A stretch of 64,000 bases of DNA from positions 50,067 through 114,066 of the forward strand of contig KB305378.1 in assembly GCA_000328365.1 (NCBI GenBank), written 5' to 3'. The position numbers and the translations under genes were made by a program. Origin of the DNA: Capitella teleta (taxonomy: Eukaryota; Annelida; Polychaeta; Capitellidae). Numbering within the stretch: the stretch's first letter is position 1; the number at the start of each line of letters is the position of its first letter. The notes beneath the pieces were generated by a model that searched no databases, was not told the DNA's origin, and saw only the letters and a list, made by a program, of their open reading frames with translations. Shown piece by piece: positions 27,701 to 45,637 of this stretch.

Positions 27701-30700
27701 AATGACTAACTATGCAATGCTCAACCAACACAACGAGGCATATAGGACTCCTGAGCTGAGCAATGATTATTCCCAGGGTGTCCCAATGAAGTTATGACAC
27801 AGAAAACAGAAGTAGGCCAATGGAACGCTTCTTGTCCTACTCTTGTCTGCTATGCATGTTGTAGAACAATTGTAGAACACGATGCAATATTAAGATTCAT
27901 ATCTCAAGAATTTGGCATCTTAAGAACAGAACATGAGCATCTTACAAAAAGTTCTACACCGATAAAAGCAGAGAATGATTAAATGAAAAAAGAAAAGCAG
28001 CGGCATTTGGGGATAATTTGAGGGTTCACAGCACACGAAGAATCCGCCAAAAAACCGAAAAACACAAAGTATTTAGCGCTGATATTCGCGACATTAAATC
28101 AGATGTTGAAGAGTTCAATCAGGGTGAATTGACGCCTCGCTTCACTTGTGGTATACCCCCATAGCTTAAAACTAAAATTGCATGTGCTGAGGTATACTAA
28201 TCTATCCATAAATTGACTAACACATTATATCAACAAAATATATTGGCATTTTATTTTTAAAAAAGCTGTTAAATTCGTTGATCTCGATTAGCCATGGACC
28301 GCAAATCATTGTGATTGTGTTCTGAAATGACACCTCACGGTTCAATGACATATTGCATCATGCATCCGTTTGATCGCTTTGGGCTGATCGGCGAGAGAAG
28401 TCTGTTGTCGAAATTTTATTTACAGGAGGTTGAACCCATCTGCTGCATGCTACGTTCAATCAAAGTCCATAATTGCATCGCTCGTAACTCAATCCAGAAG
28501 CTTTGCTACATGAAAGCTTTTCGCTATTGGGTGTAGAAACTGTAGATTTATGTTGAGCGGCTTCTGTACATTGAAGAACCTCTCAAGTTGAAAATGCGTA
28601 CCGGTCGGTGGCTCCTGATGAGGAAGAGGAGGAAAAGGGGGAAGGATGATGATGAGGAGGAGGGGGGGGGGACCAGTAAATTCAAAGTGGCAAGCTAGTT
28701 TAGAGAAGCTTTGGAAGCGTGCGAAGTGAGCACTTGGAGCACGGGAAAAATACGCAACATTATGTAAATACAAAACGCCTCCACATGTACAAGGCGTTTC
28801 AGGAAAGCGTAAATAATAGCCTCAAGTTAAACTAAAATCTGCTCGATGTGCAAGATTACGCAATAATGCGAAGGAAACAGGCAGTGTTACTAGGACCACG
28901 TGGGTGACAGGCTACAATAACTCCACGCTGTTATCAACACACGGTTCCTTATGACGTCATTTCTGTTCAGCCAGCAATATAGCGCATTCAGCGATTTCCT
29001 AGCCTTGTATTTTTCAATAGATTCTATAGTGCAATCTCTTATGGAGCAGTATATCTGCGTCGCTATCGGAGCATGAAGTAACGGTGGTTGAACGGTGGCT
29101 ATATCTGGTGCCGCAGCAGCAGATAACCTTGTATCAGCGATGACCTCTCACCCTCCACTCAAGATAAGAAACAGACTTAGCAACATTTCCTCATCGCAAA
29201 CAGAACTATTTCAAAACCGACGATGCTGAGGAATTCGTCAGGGTCACCAGAACGCCTCAAAGTCACGCAGAAAGCATATAGATGATCAGTCGCACAATTT
29301 TCACCAGATAAGACATGCATGCCGCTCGTCGAAATACTCACTGAGTTCCTTGCAGAGTTTAACGACCGCTGTGAAAACGTTGCTGGAGAAGTTCACTTTG
29401 ATGTCCGTGATCTGGAGATCCGGGAGCTGGATGCGAAGCGTCTTGTGCATGGGGGTGAACCAGAGGCGAGCGTCTGCCTGGACGCCGTACTGGTCAAGCG
29501 TGGAGCGCGTACGGGTCAGCCACAGGTTCTTCTCAGGCCACCAGAGGCCATGGTCAGACCAATCAATGGCGATATCTGCAAAATGGACACATTATTACGT
29601 AATATTATCATACATACGCATGCATACATGTCATCAAGTAATTCGGCGACGAAATTATTCGGAGTTGTGTGGATATTTACTTTATTTAGCAAATGAAAAT
29701 ACAGAAAGCATTGCTTCATTAGCTACGATCGCAGGCCATGTTGACTGAGTGCATCCGCCAATCGCTGATCTGTTTGTGGAATGTGCAAGATACAACAGAC
29801 GACTGCTACAAGTCAGCTACCAGGCATGAAGCCAACAGGGAAATCATGCCAATTGCTACGATTGCCACTGCCCCATTGGGAGGCATCAACGCTGTGTATT
29901 TGGGGCGTCTAACAATTCGCGTGTGTCAGGTCTTCTTCATCTCATGATAAACCGAAGGAAGATGTCTTGAAAACGTCAATCAGGCAGTTCTCGCCGTGAC
30001 GCCCGGAGTTGCATCACCGATGGAGTGTGAATGATCTCGCGTCGAGTGCAGTGAGCAGCGTGGCCAAGCAATAAGCCAGAAGCGTCTAATTCGGCGGCGG
30101 ACAGCGCATCATGGCGCCGATGGACGCCCTTCAATCGCCCCACAGTATTGATCGCGTTGGGCCTCTGATTCGGGTCTCTTGCAACACTTGAGGGCTGATC
30201 AGGTGCCGGGAATTGCGATGCGTGCTCTAGGTGGGGGAGGGGGGGGGGGTGGTAAGAGCAGCAGAACATCTTGTCTGCACGCATTACGACGCACAACAGG
30301 TGCGCAAATGAAAGAAGTCGAGATAAGACACAATCTGGACAACGCAATTGCATGTTGTACGGAGCCTTCGCCGGTATTAAGACAGCTCTAACAGCTATAG
30401 TGTCGGAAACATTGCAGCATTCATGAGTCCATCATGCTCAGTGAATAGACAGCTCTGATGATGTATTTCTAATACAAAGTTTTTCGCTAATTTCGTAGTC
30501 TAAACGAGCTGTTGCCAAATATTACATACCCGGTAAACCGATCATCACTGTTGATATAAGTTATAAAACCATGTCGTAGGCTCATTAGCTAATTAGTTAT
30601 TGGTTTCTTATTATTTATTATTTTATGATTTATTATATTTATGTATTATTATTAACTAGCATAACTCGCAGCGTATACTGACGGCCATGCAAATATCTTA

Positions 30701-32561
30701 TTTTCTCTTATGCTAATTAAAAGCAAATTAAAAGCACCTCAATGCCCCCCGACAGGGCAACCAATGTTCTTACGCAATATCATGCAATCACTCAATATGA
30801 TCATAAGAATGCATGAATATTCATGAGACATCATCTTATGAATTCTCTTCTATACATCACTGGCGTACCAACTCCAGACCGAGAATTGTGCGAAACAGAC
30901 GAATCTACAAAACTTTCGGCACAATCTGATGCAAAACAAATGATGCATTAAAAACTTCGCCCTCGAAATAAGCAGCGAGTACAATGCTATGTAACCCTGT
31001 TTGCCTCCTCCCATACAACATCGGCCTCGCTTTGAGTAATTCATAGCGTTGAGGCTTCAGAGTACGATTCAGATCGGATGTTGCCTCAGAACAAACTACA
31101 CACATTTCGGGTATTTTAGGGCGCATTTGTATGAGAACCTGCTGCTGCGTTGTGAAGGTCATTCAAGGTCATTGGCCGCTTTCATGTACACGGCGAACAC
31201 AGAGTAGGAATTTCGAATTCACGATTTTATCCTTCCACAAATACTGCCACCCTTGTTCCACCCTACTATGCTATGCGATTGAGTCGAGTGTGTCTGTTGG
31301 CTTTTTTCATGCCTATATTGAGACTGGATTTTACGGCATGGAAATTTAGGTCGATCCCAAAATCCTACTATTTTGCGCGAGTCCATGTTGAAAGGGGGTT
31401 TGGGGAGGGGGGGGGTATGATCGGGCGTTTCCTTGGATACATGTGCTATATGCATTATACGGATGTATACGCATCAGTCCATTGATTGCATGATGGACCA
31501 GATTTGTGCGTGTATATTCAGAAGTGCCATCCCATGCCGCATCAATTTATAGGTCAGCCACTTAGCTCCCTATGTTCGCATTACGTGTACACTGAAACAC
31601 GAGGCGAGTAACGACCTTGACCTAAGTGCAAGCGTTACTGCGTTAAGTGACAAATCACTTGTAACATGTACAGAGTAAAATCGTGATACGGCTCAATGAA
31701 GGTCAATCTCACAACAGCTGCAGTCAATAATATCTCTGGCAATCTTACGCCTACTGTAAAACAGAAACAACCCTGTCACCCACACCGTTGATATCGCCTC
31801 CTCATGAGCAACATCTTCAGTTAAGGTTACAGCCGAGGAGTTCGCGCCATTAGGACAGCACGGTGCAACCAGAGCAATAGAGGCGAAGAGCATTGACAGG
31901 CAGCTGAAGCCATTAAAAGCATCCTTGTTATCGCACATCCCGGATCTCCTCCTCCTCCTCCTCCTCCTCCTCCTCCTGCGCTGCCTAGCTCAAGTGGTCC
32001 ACTCTCTGTATTGACATTGGCGCCATCGCTTTGGCCGCTCAAGGCAAAATAAACAGGTTTTTTTGCTCATCTCTTACATGTATAGTTGTCCTGAACAAAT
32101 ATTACGTGTTAATAGCTAAATGATGAATTTATAGATATTAAATTACCCAGTTAATCTCTTTGGTTTTTTTTTTCTTATCGACTTCCAGTGATACCACGTG
32201 ACGTTTGTCTCAACAGTACAATAGCATGCGATGTATCAAGGATCCTGTTTCATGATTTCCCAAGAAAAAAAAAAGATATTGAGAGCCAGAGTGTCATGAA
32301 TATCATGAGGACCCCACCCTTAGATTATGTGAGGGAAGTTTATACCCTTCAAAAATATCTTTTCTGGACAGTCACACATATGGAAACTGAAAATGACAAT
32401 AATCTTCAAAATTCGCACTGACCGAGAGCTTCAACCAGCCTCAGCATGACCCCTCCAATATGGAGGTCACCTTTGACCCTTAGAGTGCGCTCGACCTGAA
32501 GGTCAGTGACGGTGATGGTGAGCTCCCAGGAGCCATCAACAAGTCCTTCGTCCGATATCAT
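21726..32561 (-). CDS. FERMT: Kindlin (fermitin family), integrin co-activator
   Basis: 690 aa (human kindlin-2: 680). Coding exons 5' to 3' on the minus strand: 32561-32423, 29575-29342, 26570-26371, 25216-24993, 23439-23337, 23275-23168, 23097-22919, 22859-22735, 22685-22579, 22530-22315, 22210-22064, 22016-21726; total 2073 nt, in frame. F0 opens with [13 protein letters not shown] and [12 protein letters not shown]1 has [13 protein letters not shown] and [10 protein letters not shown]. An F1/F2 insert is Ser/Pro/Thr-rich (exons 3-4). The F2 domain ([19 protein letters not shown]-like YDLNPK) contains a PH domain (about 388-490). F3/PTB ends [13 protein letters not shown]. Kindlins bind integrin beta tails and membranes at adhesions. 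At the site of the vertebrate QW integrin-binding motif this protein has TW (about residue 625). Introns 1-4 are 1.1-2.9 kb, later ones mostly about 50-100 bp. A 5' UTR intron is likely (acceptor near 32616). Confidence 0.95.
26571..32422. other. Large kindlin introns 1 and 2
   Basis: Apart from exon 2 (29342-29575) this stretch holds no exon I can support. It contains simple-sequence tracts (GGA/CTC-rich near 28620-28672 and 31947-31978; G runs near 30236-30251 and 31407-31416). No recognisable transposon coding region was found. Confidence 0.5.
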
Positions 32562-35453
32562 TGTGAAAGCACAGTAATCCAACGCTTAATTAATCCTCAC
32601 ATAGGTCATAGGTCAACTGCAAAGAAAGAATAAGAGAATTTGTTATCAGAATCTGTAAAATTTAGACTGAGAATTAACTTAATTGCAAATTAAAAATGAA
32701 TATATAACATTTAAATATCGATCAAGTTAAATTATATGAGTTTATAGGTAAGGGCTATTTTTCCAGCAAGCGGAAAAAGACTTGAGCATTATTGTCCCGG
32801 CGAGGCATTACTTTGACCTTTAACCTTAACCCTAAGACAGAGACCTGTTACCCATGCATTGAAAATGTGAATAATAATGCTAAACTCATTTATCACTTTG
32901 TAGTTTATAACACAATTTCTAATTACTATTGAAACTTTTTTTTGGAAAGTATAAATTATTGTATAAAATTAAATTAGCAAACTACACATTAAATACATTA
33001 CATGCTTTAAAACTATATAAATCCAAAAGGGTTTAAAGGGCAATTTTCATTTGCCGGGTACATAAATATTACGTACCTTAACACAGTTAGGAAGTTCAAT
33101 TATAACAAAGATATAATTATAGGTATTCTAAGCCCTCTTACAGCGACACAAGCATGAATATTCATTACAAAGTTATTTACGCAATAACATGATGTACATC
33201 AGTGCAATGAGTCGACGGGCTACACGTAACAGGAGAGGGAGGGAGGGGGTTGGGCTGACATTCACCAGGTTGTATATTACGGCCGGTTGTTTTTATTATG
33301 CTACTGGGACAACAAATGCAGGGCGTTAATTCTAATTACTTGGCATCCATACACAACTTAACGAGTTATGACAAAGAACACATTGAGCTTATCATAGCAT
33401 GCACTGTATTTTCAAAGATTATTTCACCTTCTGAGCCTATTATCAGTAATAGCCAGATACTGCAGATGTTGCTGGCAGCAGAATAATTTGACATTTAGGT
33501 GATTGAGGAGACCTCATAAGTTCAAGCTAACAACAACAATGGGTTCTATAGGGATCATGATTCACGCTGGAAGCATGCAGCTAAGGCTCACTTAGGAACC
33601 AATCAGGCCACAAAATATAAGTACTTGCTAATACTGACTAGTACTGAGATAATGACTTTCAATGACTTATTACTGTGCACATGTAATAAATACAATGTTC
33701 AAACAACATTTACATATAACGGAACCATTCTTAGTTGTTCCTTGGCGCATCACCCAAGTAAAGCCTCATTCTGAGTGATCTGTTGGGCAGAGAGGCATAT
33801 AACTACATTTATCAGCACACACTGTTGAATGCAAGGTCAAAAGGTCATAGATTGTGATTATTAGTTGCACTTGTTAAATACCTATTTGATGATATAAAGC
33901 TCTATAAAGAGGGTACAGTTTTTTTAAATCTTACCCAGTATCCAACAATCTATATATTGTGTTTATATAGGATGGGTGGAGATTAATGCATGCATAATTA
34001 GTCATAGAATGAATATTTTATAAATGATAAGTTGGTAACTGATTTGAATATCTGTGGAATGAAATAAGACTGAATTTACTGAAAACATAAAGCGCTAAAC
34101 ATAGTTCTTCCTCATTTATGGTTCTGTTAACTAGTTTAATAGCAGCTGTGGTCCTGACCCAATTAAGGGACATGTGTCCTTCCAATTTTCTATGTGTAGC
34201 CAGTTGTACACTGTATTGTTTGTCTGAAAAACTGTGGCTGAGCCATGGAGGAGGCCCTCAGCCATAGTCAGTCATGGACATATGGCTCAGCTGGCTAGCC
34301 CCTCATCATCTCATGGAAACTGCCAGCCAGTCCTGAGATACCATGGCTAAGGGAATGCTAATGATATTAACATAAAACACACTAATGCTGTATGAAAGTA
34401 TATTAAGTGTATGAGACAGACACAGATTAACAGAATGACAGATCAATCGGAATTGATTCAATAATTGATCTGATAATTGCCCAATTTGAATTTCAGAATC
34501 GCTATAAGTATAATTATCCTAACTAGTAACTATGAAGTTAGCACAGATTCTCGGGCGAGGTCTGTATACAGGAGTCTCCTGGGCTCGCTGTAGTATGTCA
34601 GCTACTATGAAGTATGGTTACAACCTCAGCAGGCTGTCACTGTGTTACATTGACACCGACGACGACTGTCACTCGGTGAATTGATTCACACACACGCCGT
34701 CTATCACTCTATTACTAATATCAGTATTTGACTGATTATTATGACAGTCAGTGAGTGAATTCAGTGAGTAACTTGAGTAGCCTAGTAGGCCATCATCTAC
34801 TCATTCAACCAGTCTAGCGCTCATCGCAAATGCTGAATTGACAAGACGGTTGCATGTCCGCTTATTCTAAGGCGAATAAGCAGATATACCCACCATGGAC
34901 ACTTTGATTGTGAGCATCTGATGGTGAATAAAGAAAATCACATCCTTATCCAACGGATCACAGCGGCGATTCACTCAAAAACGACCTCAAACAGCGCCTC
35001 CGAACTCAAACGATGAACAGCATGATGAGCAGGCCTGGTACTGTGACCCTATATGGAAACCACTTCATTACACATGTAACTGGGTCAATAAATTACACAT
35101 GTGACTGGGTCAATGAATTCGCGTCTCTCATTGGATAGAAAATAGGTTGGGTCGCTATGACGTAGTAGGAGAATTCCCCCGGGAGCCTTATTTCGCGTGC
35201 GTCTAAAACTTGAGATGGTTATTCAATTGGATAATATGGTTATATCTTATCCCCGTGCCTTATCATAACAGCTAGATTATGAACCCCAAATTAACCTTCT
35301 TTGAATGTCGTTTTAGAGTATAGACTAGTGATTTCGCACTTGTGCTCTAGTGCTTATTTAGCCGATAGCCAGTTAATTACCCCTATTCGCAATTGGCTAA
35401 TTATTCCCCAAACAAAAAAATTCAATTTAGACAAGCAAACAGGAAAAGCACAG
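32562..35453. other. Intergenic between kindlin and XPD
   Basis: AT-rich. It holds the kindlin 5' UTR/promoter side (plausible acceptor near 32616 on the minus strand) and one small inverted-repeat element (34539-34604). No open reading frame with family resemblance was seen. Confidence 0.5.
34539..34604. mobile_element. 66-bp miniature inverted-repeat element, copy C
   Basis: Both arms are the same as copies A and B at 16.2-16.4 kb. The core is longer and contains a short palindrome (GGAGTCTCC). The flanking 9-bp direct repeat is CTATGAAGT (34530-34538 and 34605-34613), again perfect and unique to this copy. Confidence 0.85.
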
Positions 35454-35484
35454 TTTATTAACAAAGGTTGATCTGACAACAATG

Positions 35485-40406
<4,922 letters not shown>

Positions 40407-41157
40407 TTTCAAGTGTTTACGTCGTTACTCTATGAATTGCTACAAACGAAGCAGAATTCATAAACTTCGACTGAATTCGTCTAGACCGCTATCAACAAAT
40501 TCCGTAATATCGCTCATGTAACATCAGCGCTGAAGAAGGAATGACGAAAATGACGACAGCCCGCCGCAGAGGGAACATGCGTTATGATCACATGCGTTAT
40601 GATCACTGAGGCTGTGTATCGATACATTTTAAACGATATGATACATATCGATAACTAAAACGGTTCGATAAACGATATGACACGATACAATACACGCAAT
40701 GTTTTTTTTTGTTTGTTTTTTAAGCTATATAAAGTTATAAAATGCATTGGTATGTGCAGTGGAATTATATTGCACTAAGCTAAACCAATTATCATTGCAG
40801 TATATCACCAGACAGTCAAAGAATGTCAAAGAAGTAAAAAAGAAGTAAAAAGAATTTAATTGATAAATGTAATTGCAATAAAAGTTTAATGAATGAACAA
40901 ATTCAAAATAATAATCAATAATGCAATTAAATGCTTTAATTACCGCAATGACCTTGAACTTTCAGCAACTTAATCTTGCCGGATTTCATTGGAACTTAAA
41001 GGGCCGCGGGCCGGTTCCGACCCACGGGCCGCCAGATACCGACCCCTGCCCTATAAGGGGATGTGAAACAAGAGATTGGCGCACCATTATTCTTGTTCAC
41101 TTGCTGCATATTAGATAAAAGTGAAATAAGAGAAAGTTTTCCGGTTATGTAATAACT
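40407..41157. other. Spacer between XPD and the alpha-crystallin-like gene, with possible hAT end
   Basis: Contains an imperfect TATCGATA-rich stretch (40614-40690) and a GC-rich segment (40998-41050) that reads in reverse as CAGGGGTCGG followed by GGCCCGTGGG. That resembles the termini of hAT/Charlie-type transposons. No matching opposite end was found, so this is at best a solo remnant. The XPD 5' UTR should start in the left part. Confidence 0.3.
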
Positions 41158-41519
41158 TTATTAACACCGAAAAATAAAGATAAAATAGTTAAACAACTCC
41201 ACAGATAATGTATGATATGTAGGAAGGCATACAAACAACCGATAGAAATGCAAAGAGGCATAGGGCAGCCATCTATAGATTACACAAGGACATACACAAT
41301 ACGCAAAGGAACCATTATGACCCGTTGGTCTCGCAATATTTGTACAACATTATGCACAGCAAGCATTTGGATATTGTTGGTCTGTATAAACAAGAACAAG
41401 AAAAATTGCACAAACGTGTTTCGCGAATACAATATAGGAAAATGAATAAACTTTACTCCATTATACTATAGAAAAAGAATAATTATTCTTCCTCTATATG
41501 ATTATGTTATATTGTCCAA

Positions 41520-43118
41520 TCAAAAAATGACATCGTTTAAATTCGAATCGACATCCACTCTGATGGAGGCGAGGTCATCTGCCACATCGTCGACATAGAC
41601 GGGAGTCAGGGAGCGCTGAGCTGTGATTCTGAGCAGATTTTCGTCGAGGGAACATCTGATGGACTCAACGCGGATATCATCCGGCAGGAGGATCGTCTTG
41701 CGCAGAGATCTCTCGCCGTCCTCTTCTCGGCGTTTGGCGTTCACGATCACCGCGTTCTTTTCGCGACTCACGCTCAGATCTTCATATTGGAAGCCTCGCA
41801 CATCAACTTCGGTCGAGAAGTCGGCCGCCTTCAGCTCCACCCACTCAACGTCTTCAGCTTGAGAATTCCCTATCTCAGCTTCGTGCTCTTTCATTTCGAT
41901 ATCTTCGTTCTCTTGGTCGCGCTCCTCTCTCATCACTTCTTGTTCCTTCTTCTTGCGAAGAGCAAACAGACAGAGCCTCATGGGTCCCATCCTGGCCCAG
42001 CGCAGCGTTCTCTTTCGGATGTCCTCTGGCATTGCGATGGTCCGCTTTGCCTCCATGCGGTCAAGGTCACCCGTCTCCTCATTGTGGCTCTCTTTGAAAG
42101 CGTGAAAGACGATTTTTCCGTCCACGACATCAACATTGAGCTGCGCCTGGTGGACTCCTGGAATTTGGACTGAGTGGAACCAGCAGCCGACATCATCCTG
42201 CTCCTTACTCGTTTCTTCCTTCTCGGCGTCCTGTTTGAGTTTCTTCAGACCAAACGCCAACAGGCGGTGTGGACCCAACCACGTGGTACGCAGGGTCCTC
42301 GTGATTATTCTCGTGGGAAGGTCGATGCTCTGCTGCTGCCGCTCTGAGCCTTCGTCGCTGGAGGACGAGTCGTCGTTGGGGCCGGCCTGTACGACAAGCT
42401 TCTGGCCAACAACTTTGACTTGTGCCCCTTCTTGGTTCACGTTGGGTAGCTTCACCACTCTGAACCAGACCTCCGGCCCTTGGCCCGCCTGCATCCATTG
42501 CTTCCAACACATGCCTGGGCGGGCAGACCCAGCCTCGTCCGCTCCGATCGGCTTCTCCGCTTTCTTCACACCACCATTGGCGTCCTGTCTCTGCTCACTG
42601 CCGTAGTTTCCTGAACTCATCTCCATAAAATGCGCCATGACATGTGCAGGAGGTCCTCCTCCCATGCATGGTCCAGGGGCCTCTTCCGCACCGTCGTTTC
42701 CAGAATCGTCACCTGAGGTCTGATCTTCCCGTTCCTCTGCTTTCTCTGCCCACTTCTTCATCAAACGTTCGACCACGTGGGGCGGGGGTCCTCTTCCCCA
42801 GCGACCGCATCCGTGTCTTTGTCCCCAAGGCTTAGGATGATGAGGCGGTCCCCAGCAGCCACCAGGTCCTCCCATGGGGTGTCCGTGAGGATGATGAGGA
42901 GGACCGAACCAACGACCCCCATAATGATGAGGAGGGGGACCAGCCATCCAAGGTCCAAAGGGTCCTCTTCTGCAACCAGGACCTCTCTCCTTCCTCTCAG
43001 CGCAACGGTTTTTCTTTCCACACGGCATTTTCTCGAAGGGTTGATTCAAATTTATGAAGATTTTATCTGCTGCAATGGCTGCTTTGCTGTCTCTGTGTTC
43101 TTGCTTTGATTTCGACAT
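41520..43118 (-). CDS. Intronless protein with three alpha-crystallin-like (HSP20) domains
   Basis: 532 aa from the ATG at 43118 (MSKSKQEHRD). The frame is open upstream to 43301, and a later ATG at 43028 (MPCGKKNRC) is also possible. The N-terminal third is rich in Gly, Pro, His and Trp (GPPPHHYGGRWFGPP and relatives), then acidic. Three repeats follow, each ending in the HSP20 pattern of a conserved LP-type strand and a final beta strand. They are about 214-294 (IDLPTRI...GPHRLLAF), 311-391 (IAMPEDI...GPMRLCLF) and 422-504 (ILLPDDI...ENLLRITA). The third is most canonical; the first two share a GPxRL motif. Small heat shock proteins are ATP-independent holdase chaperones, usually with one such domain. 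No clear heat-shock element was seen upstream. A minus-strand AATAAA lies near 41163. Function beyond chaperone-like is inference. Confidence 0.8.
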   Translation of the reverse strand: MSKSKQEHRDSKAAIAADKIFINLNQPFEKMPCGKKNRCAERKERGPGCRRGPFGPWMAGPPPHHYGGRWFGPPHHPHGHPMGGPGGCWGPPHHPKPWGQRHGCGRWGRGPPPHVVERLMKKWAEKAEEREDQTSGDDSGNDGAEEAPGPCMGGGPPAHVMAHFMEMSSGNYGSEQRQDANGGVKKAEKPIGADEAGSARPGMCWKQWMQAGQGPEVWFRVVKLPNVNQEGAQVKVVGQKLVVQAGPNDDSSSSDEGSERQQQSIDLPTRIITRTLRTTWLGPHRLLAFGLKKLKQDAEKEETSKEQDDVGCWFHSVQIPGVHQAQLNVDVVDGKIVFHAFKESHNEETGDLDRMEAKRTIAMPEDIRKRTLRWARMGPMRLCLFALRKKKEQEVMREERDQENEDIEMKEHEAEIGNSQAEDVEWVELKAADFSTEVDVRGFQYEDLSVSREKNAVIVNAKRREEDGERSLRKTILLPDDIRVESIRCSLDENLLRITAQRSLTPVYVDDVADDLASIRVDVDSNLNDVIF

Positions 43119-44413
43119 CGGTATGAAGCTGAGATTGCCATCCGCTCCTTTTAAGCTATGCGCGATGCGAACGTCGCACCAACGAACGCATACGTTGCAC
43201 TGACGTCGGCTGACGAAGCAGCGACGCACGCTCAGTGTTGTTGGCCCGGTGCCAGCTTCATAACGTTGGTCTAGTCCATAACGCATGTCTGTCATATTCA
43301 TAACGTATTTCTCGGTTTTCTCATGTGCAACAAGTCTATAATCATGAGATTGAATGCTACGACTAAAGGTTGTCTACTTGCGATAACTTTATGCAGACAT
43401 GCATAAAGTCTAGGTTACTGTGTATAAACTATAATGCATTGATTAGTAAATTGATTATTGAGATTAGGGAATTAGTTAACACTTTCACCCTTCAATTTGA
43501 CAAATTCTTTTTTAATGAATTATGAAACAAGAACTTATCATGTTGCCATGTATAACCCATAATTATAAGCAACGTTTGAGTACAAATTGCATGAGATACA
43601 ATGTTATCTAATTTTTTTAAATACACTGAACACTCCACGGAATTCCGCGCAACCGCGCATAAAAAAAAATGTTCCCGGACTTACATAAAGAAAAAAAGAA
43701 AAAAAAAAAAAAAAAAACACGCAAGGAAATTTTTTTATAAAAGTTCTTGCAAATTATTTCTTAAATATTGAGATCAACAGAATGATTTTTCGAAGTTATC
43801 ACCCAGTGCACTCAATTACTGACTAGTGACTATATAGTAACTAATGGCTGACTGACGAATAACTGCCTTGAAACTGTAGCACGTTGAAGTTGTACATTCT
43901 TGTTCATTCTTTGAGTTAATTATTAACACTGATAAGTTATTAGTCAGAGTATTTCTTAAGATACACGTCATTTCCTGAAATGCACACTCATGGCAGTGTA
44001 CAAGAAACGCGTAATATTTACACTGACAAGTGATGGTGCATTGATCCAGGGTCACTATCTAAATCAAAATAAACCATTAAAGTAAACTTCTAAGGTGAAC
44101 ATTTTGAGAGTTCTGTTTGGCAGATGACATCAGCAAAAGTTGTAATTAAGCCATGGCCATAATAATCGAAAAATTTACATAACATTTATATAAATGAAAA
44201 GAATATAAAAAGAACAGATAATATATATTATGTATAAAATTTGTAAATTAAAAACGTTCGATATTTCTAAAAACAATATCATGATTTTTTTTTTATTTAA
44301 TGGTTCTAGTGATTTTAGTGAATGGACATTAAAAGTAATCATATTGCAGTGACGCAGTAAAAACAAACAAACAAACAAACAAACAAACAAACAACCCCCA
44401 CCCCCCCCCCCCC

Positions 44414-44444
<31 letters not shown>

Positions 44445-44584
44445 TGGGTGTGTTGGAAAAAAAAAAAATTGTTTGAAAGTTGACCAACAAAATGGTCATG
44501 AAAATTGTGCCCATAAAAACTATTTTGAGTAAAAAAAAAAGGAACATGTTCCTTTATATTTTTTACATTAAATAAAAACATTTG
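43119..44584. other. Intergenic, low-complexity, left of assembly gap
   Basis: Upstream side of the alpha-crystallin-like gene, then AT-rich sequence. It ends in (AAAC)n, C-run and A-run tracts (about 44360-44440) before the gap. No gene seen. Short ORFs here are homopolymer artefacts. Confidence 0.5.
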
Positions 44585-45299
44585 NNNNNNNNNNNNNNNN
44601 NNNNNNNNNNNNNNNNNNNNNNNNNNNNNNNNNNNNNNNNNNNNNNNNNNNNNNNNNNNNNNNNNNNNNNNNNNNNNNNNNNNNNNNNNNNNNNNNNNNN
44701 NNNNNNNNNNNNNNNNNNNNNNNNNNNNNNNNNNNNNNNNNNNNNNNNNNNNNNNNNNNNNNNNNNNNNNNNNNNNNNNNNNNNNNNNNNNNNNNNNNNN
44801 NNNNNNNNNNNNNNNNNNNNNNNNNNNNNNNNNNNNNNNNNNNNNNNNNNNNNNNNNNNNNNNNNNNNNNNNNNNNNNNNNNNNNNNNNNNNNNNNNNNN
44901 NNNNNNNNNNNNNNNNNNNNNNNNNNNNNNNNNNNNNNNNNNNNNNNNNNNNNNNNNNNNNNNNNNNNNNNNNNNNNNNNNNNNNNNNNNNNNNNNNNNN
45001 NNNNNNNNNNNNNNNNNNNNNNNNNNNNNNNNNNNNNNNNNNNNNNNNNNNNNNNNNNNNNNNNNNNNNNNNNNNNNNNNNNNNNNNNNNNNNNNNNNNN
45101 NNNNNNNNNNNNNNNNNNNNNNNNNNNNNNNNNNNNNNNNNNNNNNNNNNNNNNNNNNNNNNNNNNNNNNNNNNNNNNNNNNNNNNNNNNNNNNNNNNNN
45201 NNNNNNNNNNNNNNNNNNNNNNNNNNNNNNNNNNNNNNNNNNNNNNNNNNNNNNNNNNNNNNNNNNNNNNNNNNNNNNNNNNNNNNNNNNNNNNNNNNN
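44585..45299. other. Assembly gap (715 N)
   Basis: Run of N. The flanking C/A homopolymers are a likely cause of the break. Anything inside is unknown. Confidence 1.
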
Positions 45300-45637
45300 T
45301 TATCATGTTTTAATTCATCAATTAATTCAAAACTTTAATACTCTATCTGGATTATAGCGGACGCAATCGTCGTCTGCGACTGTAGGCATAGCAGTTAAGA
45401 GCTATATACATGGTGTTCCAAATTGATGTCACAGAAACTGAACTCAGAACTGAACTGGTTACTCAGTTACTGGTTATATACTATATAGTAATATACTAAT
45501 ATAGGACCGAGTTGAGCTAGTAAAAGAAAACAATGGGCCTAATAGTCTGGCGCAAAGAATATTCAATATATTGGCTTAATTACATGTAATATAATTATCA
45601 TTTTCACGATTTTGGCTATTACTTGGCAGTTGGCTGA

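Noticed and set aside
32816-32836. Telomere-like CCTTAACCCTAA stretch
   Set aside because: Too short and imperfect to be an interstitial telomere repeat.
40998-41050. Possible full hAT transposon
   Set aside because: Only one hAT-like terminus is seen; no opposite end, 8-bp duplication or transposase found, so it is noted only as a weak remnant.
44582-45313. ORFs of about 245 codons on both strands
   Set aside because: They are translations of the N gap.
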